The translations under genes were made by a program, and so were the position numbers. DNA of 29,174 nt, from contig CAKSUD010000016.1 in assembly GCA_934500865.1 (NCBI GenBank), positions 1 through 29,174 of the forward strand, in the 5' to 3' direction. Origin of the DNA: an uncultured Clostridia bacterium. GTDB lineage: Bacteria; Bacillota; Clostridia; TANB77; RGIG9151. The notes under the pieces are model-generated. The model saw nothing but the letters and a program-made list of their open reading frames with translations, ran no database searches and was not told the origin of the DNA. The number at the start of each line of letters is the position of its first letter. The stretch's first letter is position 1. This document shows positions 13,302 through 22,519 of the stretch, one piece after another.

Positions 13302-14153
13302 ATGAGTTTATATGATGATAATAAAGAAATTATGAGGAAATATAATATTGCCCCACAAAAAAAGTATGGACAAAATTTTTTAATTGATGATTTTGCTCTT
13401 GATAAAATTATTGAGAATGCCGATATAAAAAATGATGATTTGGTTATTGAGATTGGACCTGGACTTGGAAACTTAACAAAGCGACTTTGTGAGAAAGCAG
13501 GACAAGTTATTGCTATTGAGATTGATAGTAATATGGTTAAAATTCTTAATACTGAATATTCGCATTTAAAAAACTTAATAATACTTAATGAAGATATTAT
13601 GAAAGTTGACTTAAAGCAACTTATTTGTAAGTTCCCTAATATGAAATGTGTAAAGGTTGTTGCAAATTTACCGTATTATATAACGACACCGATTATTATG
13701 AAGTTGCTTGAAGATAATGTGGGAATTAGTTTAATTGAAGTAATGGTTCAAAAAGAAGTAGCTGAAAGATTATGCGCTACACCGACCGGAAGAGATTACG
13801 GAGCTATTACTGTGGCTGTTAATTATTATTCAAAGCCTAGTTATATTGTTACAGTGCCTTCGAAATCTTTTTTACCGGCTCCGGATGTTGATTCTGCTGT
13901 TGTTATGTTGGAAGTATATGATGAGCCTACGGTAAAGGTGGATAAAGATTTGTTTTTCAGCATTGTTAAGGCTGCTTTTTCACAAAAGAGAAAGACTTTG
14001 CTTAATTCTTTAGGGAGTGCAAATGTTAATGGTGTAAATAAAGAAAAGCTTACAAATATTTTAGCTGAGCTTGGAATTGACCTAAATATTAGAGCTGAGA
14101 GATTATCTTTAGAGGACTTTGAAAATATTTCAATTAAATATTTAAATAAATAG
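13302..14153 (+). CDS. rsmA: 16S rRNA dimethyladenosine transferase (KsgA)
   Basis: Dimethylates two adjacent adenosines in the 3' terminal hairpin of 16S rRNA during late 30S maturation. The 283-residue protein has QNFL (24-27), motif I EIGPGLGNLT (50-59), EID (73-75), the NED adenine contact (96-98) and motif IV NLPYY (122-126). The C-terminal helical domain is complete (FSQKRKTLLNSLG and the final LSLEDFENISI). GGAGG lies at good spacing. The gene is followed after 20 bases by the DUF4914 gene and probably cotranscribed with it. Confidence 0.97.
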   Translation: MSLYDDNKEIMRKYNIAPQKKYGQNFLIDDFALDKIIENADIKNDDLVIEIGPGLGNLTKRLCEKAGQVIAIEIDSNMVKILNTEYSHLKNLIILNEDIMKVDLKQLICKFPNMKCVKVVANLPYYITTPIIMKLLEDNVGISLIEVMVQKEVAERLCATPTGRDYGAITVAVNYYSKPSYIVTVPSKSFLPAPDVDSAVVMLEVYDEPTVKVDKDLFFSIVKAAFSQKRKTLLNSLGSANVNGVNKEKLTNILAELGIDLNIRAERLSLEDFENISIKYLNK

Positions 14154-14173
14154 TTTTAGAAAGGGTCTTTATT

Positions 14174-16051
14174 ATGAGAGATTTTATTTTGGATAAGGTA
14201 CTTCAAAAATTAGGAATACCTGAAGATGTAAAAAGGATTTTTAGTTCGGGACATAAATATGTAATTCCGAACAGTAGGGAAGAACTAATAGAGCTTTCTA
14301 TGGCTGGTCACGATGATTATTATGATATTGAGTTTGATATTCCCGGAAAAGGAAGAGTAAAGGAAGCTTGGGCTACTAAAGTTAAAAATGGTGTGGTAGT
14401 TAATTATACTGACCCATATATGAGGAAACGTGAGCCTAATTGCTTGTTTGTTGCTGATGATAAGCCGACTGATAAACCTAAATTTAAGGATAAGTTTGGA
14501 TATGACTTTTCAGTTTTGAAGAAGGAGACTTTGGATTGGCTATCTAATGAAGATTTAGTTATTATGCCGTTTATGTCCGGAGATAATAAATATGGTTACC
14601 AGTCTTTATATATAGGTCCACTTAATGCTGCATTTTTTGCGTGGTGTTTAGCTGATATGCAATCCTTTATACCGGCTGATAAAATTCCGGATAATTTTAA
14701 TCCTAAAGCGGTTGTGTTCTTAGCACCAACTTTTAGATTAACTCATTTTGACGGAAAACAAGTTGTTGTTCATAACAGATTAGATAATGTACACGAAGTT
14801 TATTCGTATAATATGTATCCTGGTCCAAGTGCTAAAAAAGGCATTTATGGCGTATTGTTAAATCAAGGTGAGAACGAAGGCTGGACTACATTACATGCTT
14901 CTGTTGTTAAAGTTTTAATTCCTTGGAAGAGCGTAATTACAATTATGCACGAGGGTGCGAGCGGAAGTGGTAAGACAGAAATGTCTGAGCATGTTGGTGG
15001 AGATGGAAGCGGAAGAATTGTGTTTGGTGAAAATACAGTAACCGGTGAAAAGTACAGAATGAAGTTCCATAGTAATTGTAAAATACGTCCTGTTACCGAT
15101 GATATGGCAATAGCTCATCCGGATATGCAAAAAGGAAATGGCAAGCTTGTTGTAAGAGATGCGGAGGATGCTTGGTTTATTCGTACGGATAATATTTTGC
15201 AGTGTGGTACTAATCCTGAGCTTGAAAGACTTTGCACACATCCGCCTGAACCAATTTTATACTTGAATTTAGAGGCAGTGCCTCATACTAGTGCTTTGAT
15301 TTGGGAGGCTATTCCTGAAGGAAACGGAAAAGTTTGTTCTAATCCAAGGGTTGTTATGCCTAAGAAGTATTTCCCAAGAGTTGTGGATTCTACGGTTTCT
15401 ATTGATATACGTAGCTTTGGAGTTAGAACTCCGCCTTGCACAAAGGAGAATCCTACTTATGGTATTATAGGTATGTTCCATATGTTGCCACCGGCTATTG
15501 CTTGGTTATGGAGACTTGTTGCTCCGCGTGGATACAGTAACCCTAGTATTGTTGATACTAAAGGGATGAGCAGTGAGGGTGTTGGGTCTTACTGGCCGTT
15601 TTCTGCCGGTAAGATGGTTGCACAGGCTAATATTTTGTTAAAACAATTTAAGGATTGTTATGATGTTAAATATATATTGACTCCTAACCAACATATTGGA
15701 GCTTGGAAAGTTGGATTTATGCCTCAATGGTTAGCTCGTGAGTTTTTAGTGTTATATGGAAAGAAACCTATATTGAAAAATATGTTAAAACCGTCTAAGT
15801 ACCCATTACTTGGATATGTCTTGAAAAATATAGAGTTACCTGATGTTGTTGTTCCTCAAGAGTTTGTAGAGGTTAATTTACAACCTGAGGTAGGGGATGA
15901 GGCATATAAGAAAGGTGCTAAAATGCTTGACGATTTCTTTAGAGATGAGTTAAAGAAGTATCTTACTCCTGAACTTGACCCACTTGGCAGAGAAATTATA
16001 GAGGCGTTTATGAGAGGCGCAGATATAGAAGAGTACGAAAAGTTATTATAA
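14174..16051 (+). CDS. DUF4914 family P-loop protein (PEPCK-like)
   Basis: A 625-residue cytosolic protein that matches my memory of DUF4914, a large conserved clostridial family without established function. A P-loop GASGSGKTE lies at 261-269, preceded by a mixed N-terminal region with VPNSREELIELSMAGHDD-like start (31-48) and YPGPSAKKGIYG at about 215-226. Other conserved blocks are PVTDDMAIAHPD, HPPEPILYLNLEAVP, DIRSFGVRTPPCTKENPTYG and LAPRGYSNPSIVDTKG-like WRLVAPRGYSNPS. The P-loop plus the central layout suggests an ATP/GTP-using kinase related to phosphoenolpyruvate carboxykinase or HPr kinase, which is inference. Short linker from rsmA; RBS AAAGGG. Confidence 0.75.
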   Translation: MRDFILDKVLQKLGIPEDVKRIFSSGHKYVIPNSREELIELSMAGHDDYYDIEFDIPGKGRVKEAWATKVKNGVVVNYTDPYMRKREPNCLFVADDKPTDKPKFKDKFGYDFSVLKKETLDWLSNEDLVIMPFMSGDNKYGYQSLYIGPLNAAFFAWCLADMQSFIPADKIPDNFNPKAVVFLAPTFRLTHFDGKQVVVHNRLDNVHEVYSYNMYPGPSAKKGIYGVLLNQGENEGWTTLHASVVKVLIPWKSVITIMHEGASGSGKTEMSEHVGGDGSGRIVFGENTVTGEKYRMKFHSNCKIRPVTDDMAIAHPDMQKGNGKLVVRDAEDAWFIRTDNILQCGTNPELERLCTHPPEPILYLNLEAVPHTSALIWEAIPEGNGKVCSNPRVVMPKKYFPRVVDSTVSIDIRSFGVRTPPCTKENPTYGIIGMFHMLPPAIAWLWRLVAPRGYSNPSIVDTKGMSSEGVGSYWPFSAGKMVAQANILLKQFKDCYDVKYILTPNQHIGAWKVGFMPQWLAREFLVLYGKKPILKNMLKPSKYPLLGYVLKNIELPDVVVPQEFVEVNLQPEVGDEAYKKGAKMLDDFFRDELKKYLTPELDPLGREIIEAFMRGADIEEYEKLL

Positions 16052-16101
16052 TTAAAGAAATATAGAGTACTATTGCCACCATTATAGTGAGGTGTATGTA
16101 T

Positions 16102-16365
16102 ATGGCATTATCCATAAAAGTGTTAGATGTAAAACCGCTAGATAATATTAAGCTTCTTGTTACATTTGAAAATCAAATTGAAAAAGTGTATGATGTTACA
16201 CAATTATTCGAACTTTTTCCAGAGTTCAAACAATTGACTGACAGAGATTTTTTTAATACGGTTAGAGTTGATTGTGGAGGATATGCCGTTTGCTGGAATG
16301 ATGAAATTGATATATCTGAAGTAGAGTTATGGGATAATGGGATAGAAGTAAAAAATCACTGCTAA
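16102..16365 (+). CDS. DUF2442 domain protein
   Basis: The 87-residue protein has the DUF2442 pattern: a VxxLDNxKLxVTFENQ-type start (VKPLDNIKLLVTFENQ), a central VRVDCGGYAVCWND and a final EVELWDNGIEV. DUF2442 proteins are often paired with DUF4160 proteins in toxin-antitoxin-like or phage-related pairs. No DUF4160 neighbour is present here, so it is solitary. Three starts compete: GTG 16087, ATG 16096 and ATG 16102; I chose 16102 because GAGG (16089-16092) is nine bases upstream. The stop codon lies inside the loop of the terminator hairpin, so coding region and terminator overlap. Confidence 0.75.
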   Translation: MALSIKVLDVKPLDNIKLLVTFENQIEKVYDVTQLFELFPEFKQLTDRDFFNTVRVDCGGYAVCWNDEIDISEVELWDNGIEVKNHC

Positions 16366-16380
16366 TGCAGTGATTTTTTT
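16351..16380 (+). terminator. Terminator overlapping the end of the DUF2442 gene
   Basis: A perfect 12-bp stem (AAAAATCACTGC with its complement) and a TAAT loop, followed by T residues. The TAA stop codon (16363-16365) occupies the loop. Confidence 0.93.
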
Positions 16381-16392
16381 GTGCCTAATTGC

Positions 16393-16421
16393 TTGAATTT
16401 TAGCTATAATTATGATGTAAT
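16393..16421 (+). promoter_or_regulatory. Putative promoter region of the surface-glycan operon
   Basis: TTGAAT (16393-16398), 17-base spacer, TGTAAT (16416-16421). A perfect TATAAT also lies at 16405-16410 but without a well-spaced -35, so the exact start is uncertain. This region sits between the DUF2442 terminator and the first glycan gene. Confidence 0.4.
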
Positions 16422-16460
16422 AAGAGTGAAGTGTAATTTGATAAGTTGGGGTTGATTAAT

Positions 16461-17915
16461 ATGCGATATGCTGTTTATAAAAGTATAAATCTTTTGTCGG
16501 ATTCTATAGTTGAGGCAGTAAATTACACAAAAAATAATACAGGTGCGACGAATTTATTATCTGATTGCGTTGTAGCTATATCTTCTCTTAAGAATATTTT
16601 TATTTCTAACAGTCTAAATACTGAAAAATTTGATATGTTTTTAGAATGTATAGATAAAATTGTTGAATGTATAGAAAAAGGAGAAGAATATCAACAATTA
16701 ATTAGTGTTCTGATGGATATCACACTTGATATAAACAAAGTCTGTAAAGGACTTAAGTATAAGTTAGAAATTCTGTTTCTAGCGGAACTTGGTTCCAAAT
16801 GGGATGCTATGGATAGTGTTTATAGAGCATTAAAAAATAGAAATGATTGTGCAGTTAATGTTGTAATAATGCCTATATTTAGAGCAATAAAATTATCAAG
16901 TGGAGAAGTTAAGTCTGATATTATTTATGAAGATTATTTGACACCTATGGGGATAGAAAATATCCCATTTAAGGATTATGACATAAAGAAACATTTGCCA
17001 GACATTACATTTACAAGTCAACCCTACGAAAGTGTAATGCCGGAACAGTTTTGGGCTGAAAATATTGTTCCTTATACTAAGTTGGTGTATTTACCTTATT
17101 TTACATCTAGGGGTATTGTGACAGAAAAAGAAAAAAACGTACAATGTGAGTTACCGACGCAAAAAATTGCATGGAAAGTGATTTGTGAGTCTGAACAAGC
17201 TAAAAAAGTGTATAGTAAATTTTCTCCTAGTTTTGGTGAAAATATTTTGGCTTCTGGGTTGCCTAAGTGGGACTGGGTAATTAATATGGAGAAAAGAAAT
17301 ATAGAATTTCCTAAACAATGGAACAAATTGAAAAATAAAAAAATTATATTGAAAAACCAACACTATATATTTCAACCGAGGGAATTATTAGAATTAATAC
17401 GCAGTTCAATTAACTATTTTGATAAAAGTGATTTTGGCCTTTTATATAGGTTTCATCCATTAACTGAAACAATGTTTAATGTGTATTACCCGAATTACTT
17501 TGAGGAATGGGAAAAAGTTAAGAAAGAAATTGAAAATTCATCTAATGTTGCAATAGACTATAACACATCATATGACTGTGCTTTTAAATATTCTGATATA
17601 CTTTTGACTGGATACACATCACTTATTCAGCAATATGTATTAACAAAAAAGCCAATTGTTATTATTCACCAAAAAGTAAGATTTGAAGAACATAAAAAAT
17701 ACGACAACAGTGAAAATGCATATATAAAGAATACTGAACTGTTGGCTGTTAAAACAAGCGAAGAAGGATATGAATTATGCAAAAAAATATTGACTACAAG
17801 TGATTATGATTATGATAATAGAATGAGATTTATAAACGATTTTATGCCTAATGCAGATGGCAAAATAGGTGAAAGAATTGCAAGCAAACTGATTTCAGAG
17901 TTTTTAGAACTTTAA
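16461..17915 (+). CDS. CDP-glycerol glycerophosphotransferase-like protein
   Basis: A 484-residue protein resembling the TagB/TagF family, which transfers glycerol- or other alditol-phosphate from CDP donors to wall or surface glycans. The C-terminal half has the family markers ILASGLPKWDWV (about residues 265-276), YRFHPLTE (the catalytic HP region) and the donor-site block KYSDILLTGYTSLIQQYV followed by KKPIVII. The N-terminal 130 residues are helical and unlike TagF's membrane-binding region. No membrane segment is evident, so it would act at the inner membrane face. The start is ATG 16461 with a weak GGGG site; an in-frame TTG at 16446 is less likely. First gene of the operon. Confidence 0.75.
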   Translation: MRYAVYKSINLLSDSIVEAVNYTKNNTGATNLLSDCVVAISSLKNIFISNSLNTEKFDMFLECIDKIVECIEKGEEYQQLISVLMDITLDINKVCKGLKYKLEILFLAELGSKWDAMDSVYRALKNRNDCAVNVVIMPIFRAIKLSSGEVKSDIIYEDYLTPMGIENIPFKDYDIKKHLPDITFTSQPYESVMPEQFWAENIVPYTKLVYLPYFTSRGIVTEKEKNVQCELPTQKIAWKVICESEQAKKVYSKFSPSFGENILASGLPKWDWVINMEKRNIEFPKQWNKLKNKKIILKNQHYIFQPRELLELIRSSINYFDKSDFGLLYRFHPLTETMFNVYYPNYFEEWEKVKKEIENSSNVAIDYNTSYDCAFKYSDILLTGYTSLIQQYVLTKKPIVIIHQKVRFEEHKKYDNSENAYIKNTELLAVKTSEEGYELCKKILTTSDYDYDNRMRFINDFMPNADGKIGERIASKLISEFLEL

Positions 17916-17935
17916 TATATAATGGTGGTGATAAT

Positions 17936-18673
17936 ATGAATTACGTAGTAGTTTTAGCAGGTGGAAAAGGCCAAAGGTTTAATAATAGTGATGTACCGAA
18001 GCAATTTATAAAACTTACTGGTATGCCTATGATTGTATATTCATTGCGTACAGCACAACTTAATGATAATATTGATGAAATATGTGTTGTTGCTGCCGAA
18101 AATAAAAGAACTACAATAAAGAGATGGTGTAAAAAATATGGAATTACAAAAGTAAAGTATTTTGCAGAGCCTGGTAAAGAGAGACAGCAATCCGTATATT
18201 CTGGGCTTAAGGCGATACCTGCTTCTTCTCGCGATACTGTAATGATTATGACTTCCGTTTGCCCATTCGTTTCTCAGAGAACTATAAACAATCAGTATGA
18301 GAAAATTAAAGAATATGATGCATCTATTACTGTTGTAAAGGCTACGGACGCAATAACATTTAGTACCGACGGAAAAAAAGTAAACAGAACTCTTCAAAAG
18401 AAAAAAATATACATACAACAAGGACCACAAATATTTAGATATGGAATCTTATTGGCTGGACATAAAGCTTATATGGAAGACGAAAGTATGAATAAGCTTG
18501 ATATAACGGAGGACAGTGAGCTAGTGCTAAACATAGGAATAGACTGTGCAATGGTTATGGGCGATAGGTTTTGTATTAAAGTTACATATCCGGAAGATCT
18601 TGCTATTGCTGAAGCATTACATGGATTATTTGAGGAACAGGAGAAAAAATATGCTAAAAGAAAAAATAATTGA
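17936..18673 (+). CDS. IspD/TarI-like cytidylyltransferase with altered active-site motif
   Basis: A 245-residue nucleotidyltransferase with the canonical CTP-binding start VVLAGGKGQRF and PKQF (5-24), the GKERQQSVYSGL block (80-91) and the C-terminal KVTYPEDLAIAEAL. These indicate formation of a CDP-alditol or similar activated group. However, the DAxRP motif near residue 107, where IspD and TarI have Asp and Arg that contact the nucleotide and substrate, reads TSVCP (106-110). Either this subfamily uses another residue, or it is inactive or has a different substrate. The gene lies 20 bases after the glycerophosphotransferase and overlaps the next gene by 23 bases. Context: donor synthesis for the phosphotransferases here. 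Confidence 0.75.
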   Translation: MNYVVVLAGGKGQRFNNSDVPKQFIKLTGMPMIVYSLRTAQLNDNIDEICVVAAENKRTTIKRWCKKYGITKVKYFAEPGKERQQSVYSGLKAIPASSRDTVMIMTSVCPFVSQRTINNQYEKIKEYDASITVVKATDAITFSTDGKKVNRTLQKKKIYIQQGPQIFRYGILLAGHKAYMEDESMNKLDITEDSELVLNIGIDCAMVMGDRFCIKVTYPEDLAIAEALHGLFEEQEKKYAKRKNN

Positions 18674-19730
18674 TGAAGACATTGAAAATATACTAAATGT
18701 AGATATAAACTGGAGACTTTTTTGGGGAAAGACAATATTGATTACAGGTGCAAATGGATATGTCCCAGCTTATTTTGTTCATACTTTTTTAGCTCTAAAT
18801 GATAGATTTAATTCTAATATTGTTGTTATTGCTTTGTGTAGAAATGAAGAAAAAGCAATAAAAAAATTTGATAAATATTTAAAAAGACGAGACTTTATTC
18901 TTATAATTCAAGATGTTTGCGAACCAATAGAAATAGATCACACAATACACTACTTTATCCATGCAGCTAGCCCAGCGGGTATAAATTCTCGTTATACAGA
19001 TCCTGTAGCCACATTTCGTGCCAATGTTATGGGTGCAGATAATTTACTCAAACTAGCATTAAACAATCCGTGCGAAAAATTTCTGTTCATAAGTAGTGTT
19101 GATGTATATGGGAAAATGGAAAATAATGAAAGGCTTAATGAGAATGATTGTGGTATCCTTGATGGATTAAACGTGAGGAATATCTACTCCGTTGCGAAGA
19201 AGGCTACTGAGGCACTTTGTGTAGCATATTACGAAAAGTTTAAACTTCCAATAGTAGTAGTTCGACCTTTTCAAATATTTGGTCCTGGAATTGAACTTAA
19301 TGATGGAAGATTACACATTGATTTTATTTCTCAAATTTTAAATAATGGTAAAATTATTCTTAAAAGTGATGGACGAGCTAAAAGAACCTTTTTATATATT
19401 ACAGATGCCATATCTGCAATGCTTACGGTAATGCTAAATGGTACAATTGGAGAATGTTACAATGTAGTAGATGAATGTGGTGAAGCAACTGTTCTTGATT
19501 TAGCCAATGTTATGGCTTCTATTGTTACTGACAAAAATGTCTCAGTTGAATTTGACTATACAAAAAGAAAAAATATTGAAGTAACCAGTGCTCTGTCTGT
19601 AGTAACAGGATGTTCTAATAAAATAAAATCGCTCGGCTGGCAGCCTATATTAACACTTAGCGAAGGGGCTAGAAGAATGATGAGTTACTATGGAATTAAC
19701 ACTAATGATGGAGGAGTAAAACATGTTTAA
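18651..19730 (+). CDS. NAD-dependent epimerase/dehydratase (extended SDR)
   Basis: A 359-residue extended short-chain dehydrogenase acting on a nucleotide-activated sugar or alditol. The NAD-binding motif is TGANGYVPAYF (32-42), a variant of TGxxGxxG with Pro and Ala in place of the last glycine pair. The catalytic SSVDVYG (148-154) and Y179-x3-K183 are intact. The sequence resembles UDP-glucuronate decarboxylase or dTDP-glucose 4,6-dehydratase relatives. The start is ATG 18651 with AGGAG at about 18639, inside the end of the cytidylyltransferase gene (23-base overlap). The long frame upstream is discarded. It overlaps the FkbM gene by eight bases. Confidence 0.85.
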   Translation: MLKEKIIDEDIENILNVDINWRLFWGKTILITGANGYVPAYFVHTFLALNDRFNSNIVVIALCRNEEKAIKKFDKYLKRRDFILIIQDVCEPIEIDHTIHYFIHAASPAGINSRYTDPVATFRANVMGADNLLKLALNNPCEKFLFISSVDVYGKMENNERLNENDCGILDGLNVRNIYSVAKKATEALCVAYYEKFKLPIVVVRPFQIFGPGIELNDGRLHIDFISQILNNGKIILKSDGRAKRTFLYITDAISAMLTVMLNGTIGECYNVVDECGEATVLDLANVMASIVTDKNVSVEFDYTKRKNIEVTSALSVVTGCSNKIKSLGWQPILTLSEGARRMMSYYGINTNDGGVKHV

Positions 19731-20853
19731 TGATTTGTGCTTGCAGACGAATGACGAATTGATGAGTATGTCAAAAGATAAACAAATAGTGCTTTGGGGT
19801 GTATGTAAAGATTTGGTTTTACAAGCAATTGAAAAGTACAACAACATAAAATATATAGTAGATAGCGATTGTGAAAAGTGGGGAACTAGTTATGATGGAA
19901 TTAAAGTATATTCTCCTACAAAACTTTATGAAGAAGAACCAGAAGACATAATAATTCTCGTTACAGCTGGACCAGATTATGTTTATGAGATTACTGAGCA
20001 AATAAAAAAGATAGATAACTTCAAAATCTTTTATTTTCATGTTCTGATAAATCCGTGGTTTAACACATTTTCTGTTGATCTATATAACAATTTAAATAAA
20101 GTAAAAAAAGATATTAAAATAATGGAAGATGATTATTCTAGAAAAGTTTTCGCGGAGGTGATAAAACGTAGAATCATAGGATGTAGTAGTGAGTACTTTG
20201 ATTTAAAAATTCAAGGTGAACGTCAATACTTAGCGGATATTATATGTAAAAATAATAAAAAAGAAGTTATTATAGATTGTGGAGCATATATTGGTGACAC
20301 CGCAAAGCGTTTTATCGAAAAATTTGGAAACAAAGTTAAGAAGATTTATTCATATGAAGCATTACCAGAGAATCTTGAGAAGTTAAATGCTCAGCAAACA
20401 GCCTTAAATAAAGAATATAATTGGAAGGGAAAATTAATAGTTCTTCCATACGCGGTAACAGATAGGACTTCTGTTTTGCAATTTTGGGAAACAGAGTTGG
20501 CTAATGCTAGCTTTATTCCAGACTTAAGAAGTACTGCTAACTTACAAATTGGTAAAAGGGTAAAATCATTTGAGGTTGAAACTCGTTCGATAGATGAAAC
20601 AATTCCTAGTGACGAAAATGTCACTATAATTAAAATGGATATAGAAGGTGCTGAATATCAAGCGATTGTTGGAGCCAAAGAGACAATAAAGCGTAACAAA
20701 CCTCGCTGTGCGATATCTATATATCACAACCCTTTAGATTACATAAAAATAATTGAATTGCTTAGGGACTATGTTCCTGAGTATAAATTTGCCGTTAGAC
20801 ACTATAAAGCACGTCATGTCGATACTGTTCTATATGCTTGGGTGGAGGAATAA
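19723..20853 (+). CDS. FkbM-family methyltransferase with N-terminal Rossmann-like domain
   Basis: A 376-residue two-domain protein. The C-terminal half is an FkbM methyltransferase: DCGAYIGDT (185-193, SAM-binding motif) and KMDIEGAEYQ (304-313), both family hallmarks. It would O-methylate a sugar. The N-terminal half (about 21-105) looks like a small NAD/Rossmann-type fold (QIVLWGVCKDLVLQAIEKY, then IVDSDCEKWG and IIILVTAGPDYVYEI). A similar domain is at the C-terminus of the pyruvyl transferase encoded two genes downstream. It starts within the last eight bases of the preceding gene (ATGTTTAA overlap), so translation is coupled. Methyl target unknown. Confidence 0.85.
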   Translation: MFNDLCLQTNDELMSMSKDKQIVLWGVCKDLVLQAIEKYNNIKYIVDSDCEKWGTSYDGIKVYSPTKLYEEEPEDIIILVTAGPDYVYEITEQIKKIDNFKIFYFHVLINPWFNTFSVDLYNNLNKVKKDIKIMEDDYSRKVFAEVIKRRIIGCSSEYFDLKIQGERQYLADIICKNNKKEVIIDCGAYIGDTAKRFIEKFGNKVKKIYSYEALPENLEKLNAQQTALNKEYNWKGKLIVLPYAVTDRTSVLQFWETELANASFIPDLRSTANLQIGKRVKSFEVETRSIDETIPSDENVTIIKMDIEGAEYQAIVGAKETIKRNKPRCAISIYHNPLDYIKIIELLRDYVPEYKFAVRHYKARHVDTVLYAWVEE

Positions 20854-20855
20854 AT

Positions 20856-22505
20856 ATGTATTCAAAATATGAAAATACGGGTAGTTCAGCTCTTGAATTG
20901 TTAAATATTGTTCATAAATTTTGCATTAGTGAAAATATTGTCTACACAATTTCAGCTGACACGTTGATAAATTATGAATATTCTTCATTTTTGCAGGCAC
21001 CTTCAACTATTTACATTACTCTTATGAATGAAAGTTTTATCAACTTAAAAAAGTATTTAGAAGAGTTTTGTAAAGAAAATACAGAGTATTCCATACATGA
21101 TTTTGCAAATACAGAGCAGTTTAATACACTTGATATGTGGTTTGTAAAAAGACCTAATGACAAATTAAAATTTAATGATGCCTCTAGTTTTTATTATGGA
21201 ACTAGGTTAGTGATAACTCCGCTTTTTTTTGCTGGCAACACATATAAAGAGTGGCTTAGTATATATAAAAAATATTGCCATAGAATTGCAACACTAAATT
21301 TATTTAGAATGTTGCCTAAAAGACCTATAATCAGTCGTATAAGACAATTGCCAAAAAGTATAATTACAGCGTATTACAGTGCTAGAAGAGGAAAATACAC
21401 TATTAAAGATATAGTATTAGAACTAAATAAAAATTCTACATCTAAATATGTTTTGTACCCATATATAATTACAAGATTTAAAGAACCTAATCTTATTCCA
21501 TGGGGTGTTGGCAGAAAATCTTTTAACCTTACCTATGAATTTTGGAGTAATGTGAAAATAATAAATTTTTATGGGGTAGAATGTTATTGTTTATGTAAGG
21601 CGAAAAAACTATTAGAATGTTTTTCTAATGAATATATAAACCAAGTATTAGTATCATCAAAAAATCAGCTAATTTACGATGGTGGTGAAAAACTAAGAGT
21701 TATACAGTTACTCCAATTGGATTTATTGATTGAATTTGATAGAATTTGCAAAAAGAATAACTTAAAATACAATATTAGCTTTGGTACGCTTTTGGGAGCT
21801 GTACGCCATAAGGGATTTATACCTTGGGATGATGATATTGATGTCACAATGCCATTAAAGGATTATATAAAGTTGGATGTTGCAATGAAAAGTGACTTAA
21901 ATAGTGAAAAATATTATTATAGGACTCCTGAAACTGAGGAAAATAATCATTTGATTTTTAAACACCTTGAACGTAAAGGTACAGTTTATACAAAACCAGG
22001 CCGTAATAAATTAAAGAATAAAATAGGAATTTTTATTGATATTTTTCCTATGTATCCTGCGGCACCGAATCGTTTTTTAGATTGGTTCCATGCAAAACTA
22101 TGTTGCTTTTGGCGAACTGCATTATGGGCCACTATTGGAGCTGAAAGTGAAAAAAACAAGTTTAAGCATTTGTATTATTGCTGTATATCGAAGTTTGGCA
22201 ATAAACGATGCTACGCTAATTTTATTAAATGTGCGACTATTTTTAGAAATAAAAAGGGAAGATTAAAATTTTGGATTGCTATGGACAGAAATCCATATAA
22301 TGTTGCTCTTGTAAAGGAAGAAAACTATAGTGAAGCTATCGAGCTAGACTTTGAGGGTCATAAATTTTTAGCTCCTCAAAACTATAAGGAAGTCCTTGAT
22401 TACTGTTTTGGCAAAGACTGGTGCTACTATCCTATAGTAAACCAACGTAAACCACAGCATAATGCAATTATTGATCTTGGCAATATATATAACGCTTTAC
22501 CATGA
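20856..22505 (+). CDS. LicD-family phosphotransferase with duplicated (degenerate plus active) domains
   Basis: A 549-residue protein. The C-terminal half is a typical LicD domain: GTLLGAVRHKG (310-320) and WDDDIDV (324-330), the metal-binding signature of the DNA polymerase beta-like nucleotidyltransferase fold that transfers phosphocholine or other phospho-groups from CDP donors. The N-terminal half repeats the layout: ELLNIVHKFCISENIVYTIS (14-33) matches LLIEFDRICKKNNLKYNIS (290-308), but the DDDID box is replaced by APSTIYIT (48-55), so it looks catalytically dead. GGAGGA precedes ATG 20856, two bases after the previous stop; an upstream in-frame TTG at 20838 is rejected. LicA (choline kinase) is absent, so the donor may not be choline. 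Confidence 0.85.
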   Translation: MYSKYENTGSSALELLNIVHKFCISENIVYTISADTLINYEYSSFLQAPSTIYITLMNESFINLKKYLEEFCKENTEYSIHDFANTEQFNTLDMWFVKRPNDKLKFNDASSFYYGTRLVITPLFFAGNTYKEWLSIYKKYCHRIATLNLFRMLPKRPIISRIRQLPKSIITAYYSARRGKYTIKDIVLELNKNSTSKYVLYPYIITRFKEPNLIPWGVGRKSFNLTYEFWSNVKIINFYGVECYCLCKAKKLLECFSNEYINQVLVSSKNQLIYDGGEKLRVIQLLQLDLLIEFDRICKKNNLKYNISFGTLLGAVRHKGFIPWDDDIDVTMPLKDYIKLDVAMKSDLNSEKYYYRTPETEENNHLIFKHLERKGTVYTKPGRNKLKNKIGIFIDIFPMYPAAPNRFLDWFHAKLCCFWRTALWATIGAESEKNKFKHLYYCCISKFGNKRCYANFIKCATIFRNKKGRLKFWIAMDRNPYNVALVKEENYSEAIELDFEGHKFLAPQNYKEVLDYCFGKDWCYYPIVNQRKPQHNAIIDLGNIYNALP

Positions 22506-22519
22506 GAGGTGGAGAATAG

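Noticed and set aside
18546..18650. Long upstream extension of the SDR gene
   Set aside because: It overlaps the cytidylyltransferase gene in another frame, encodes an unrelated hydrophobic segment, and a good ribosome binding site precedes ATG 18651.
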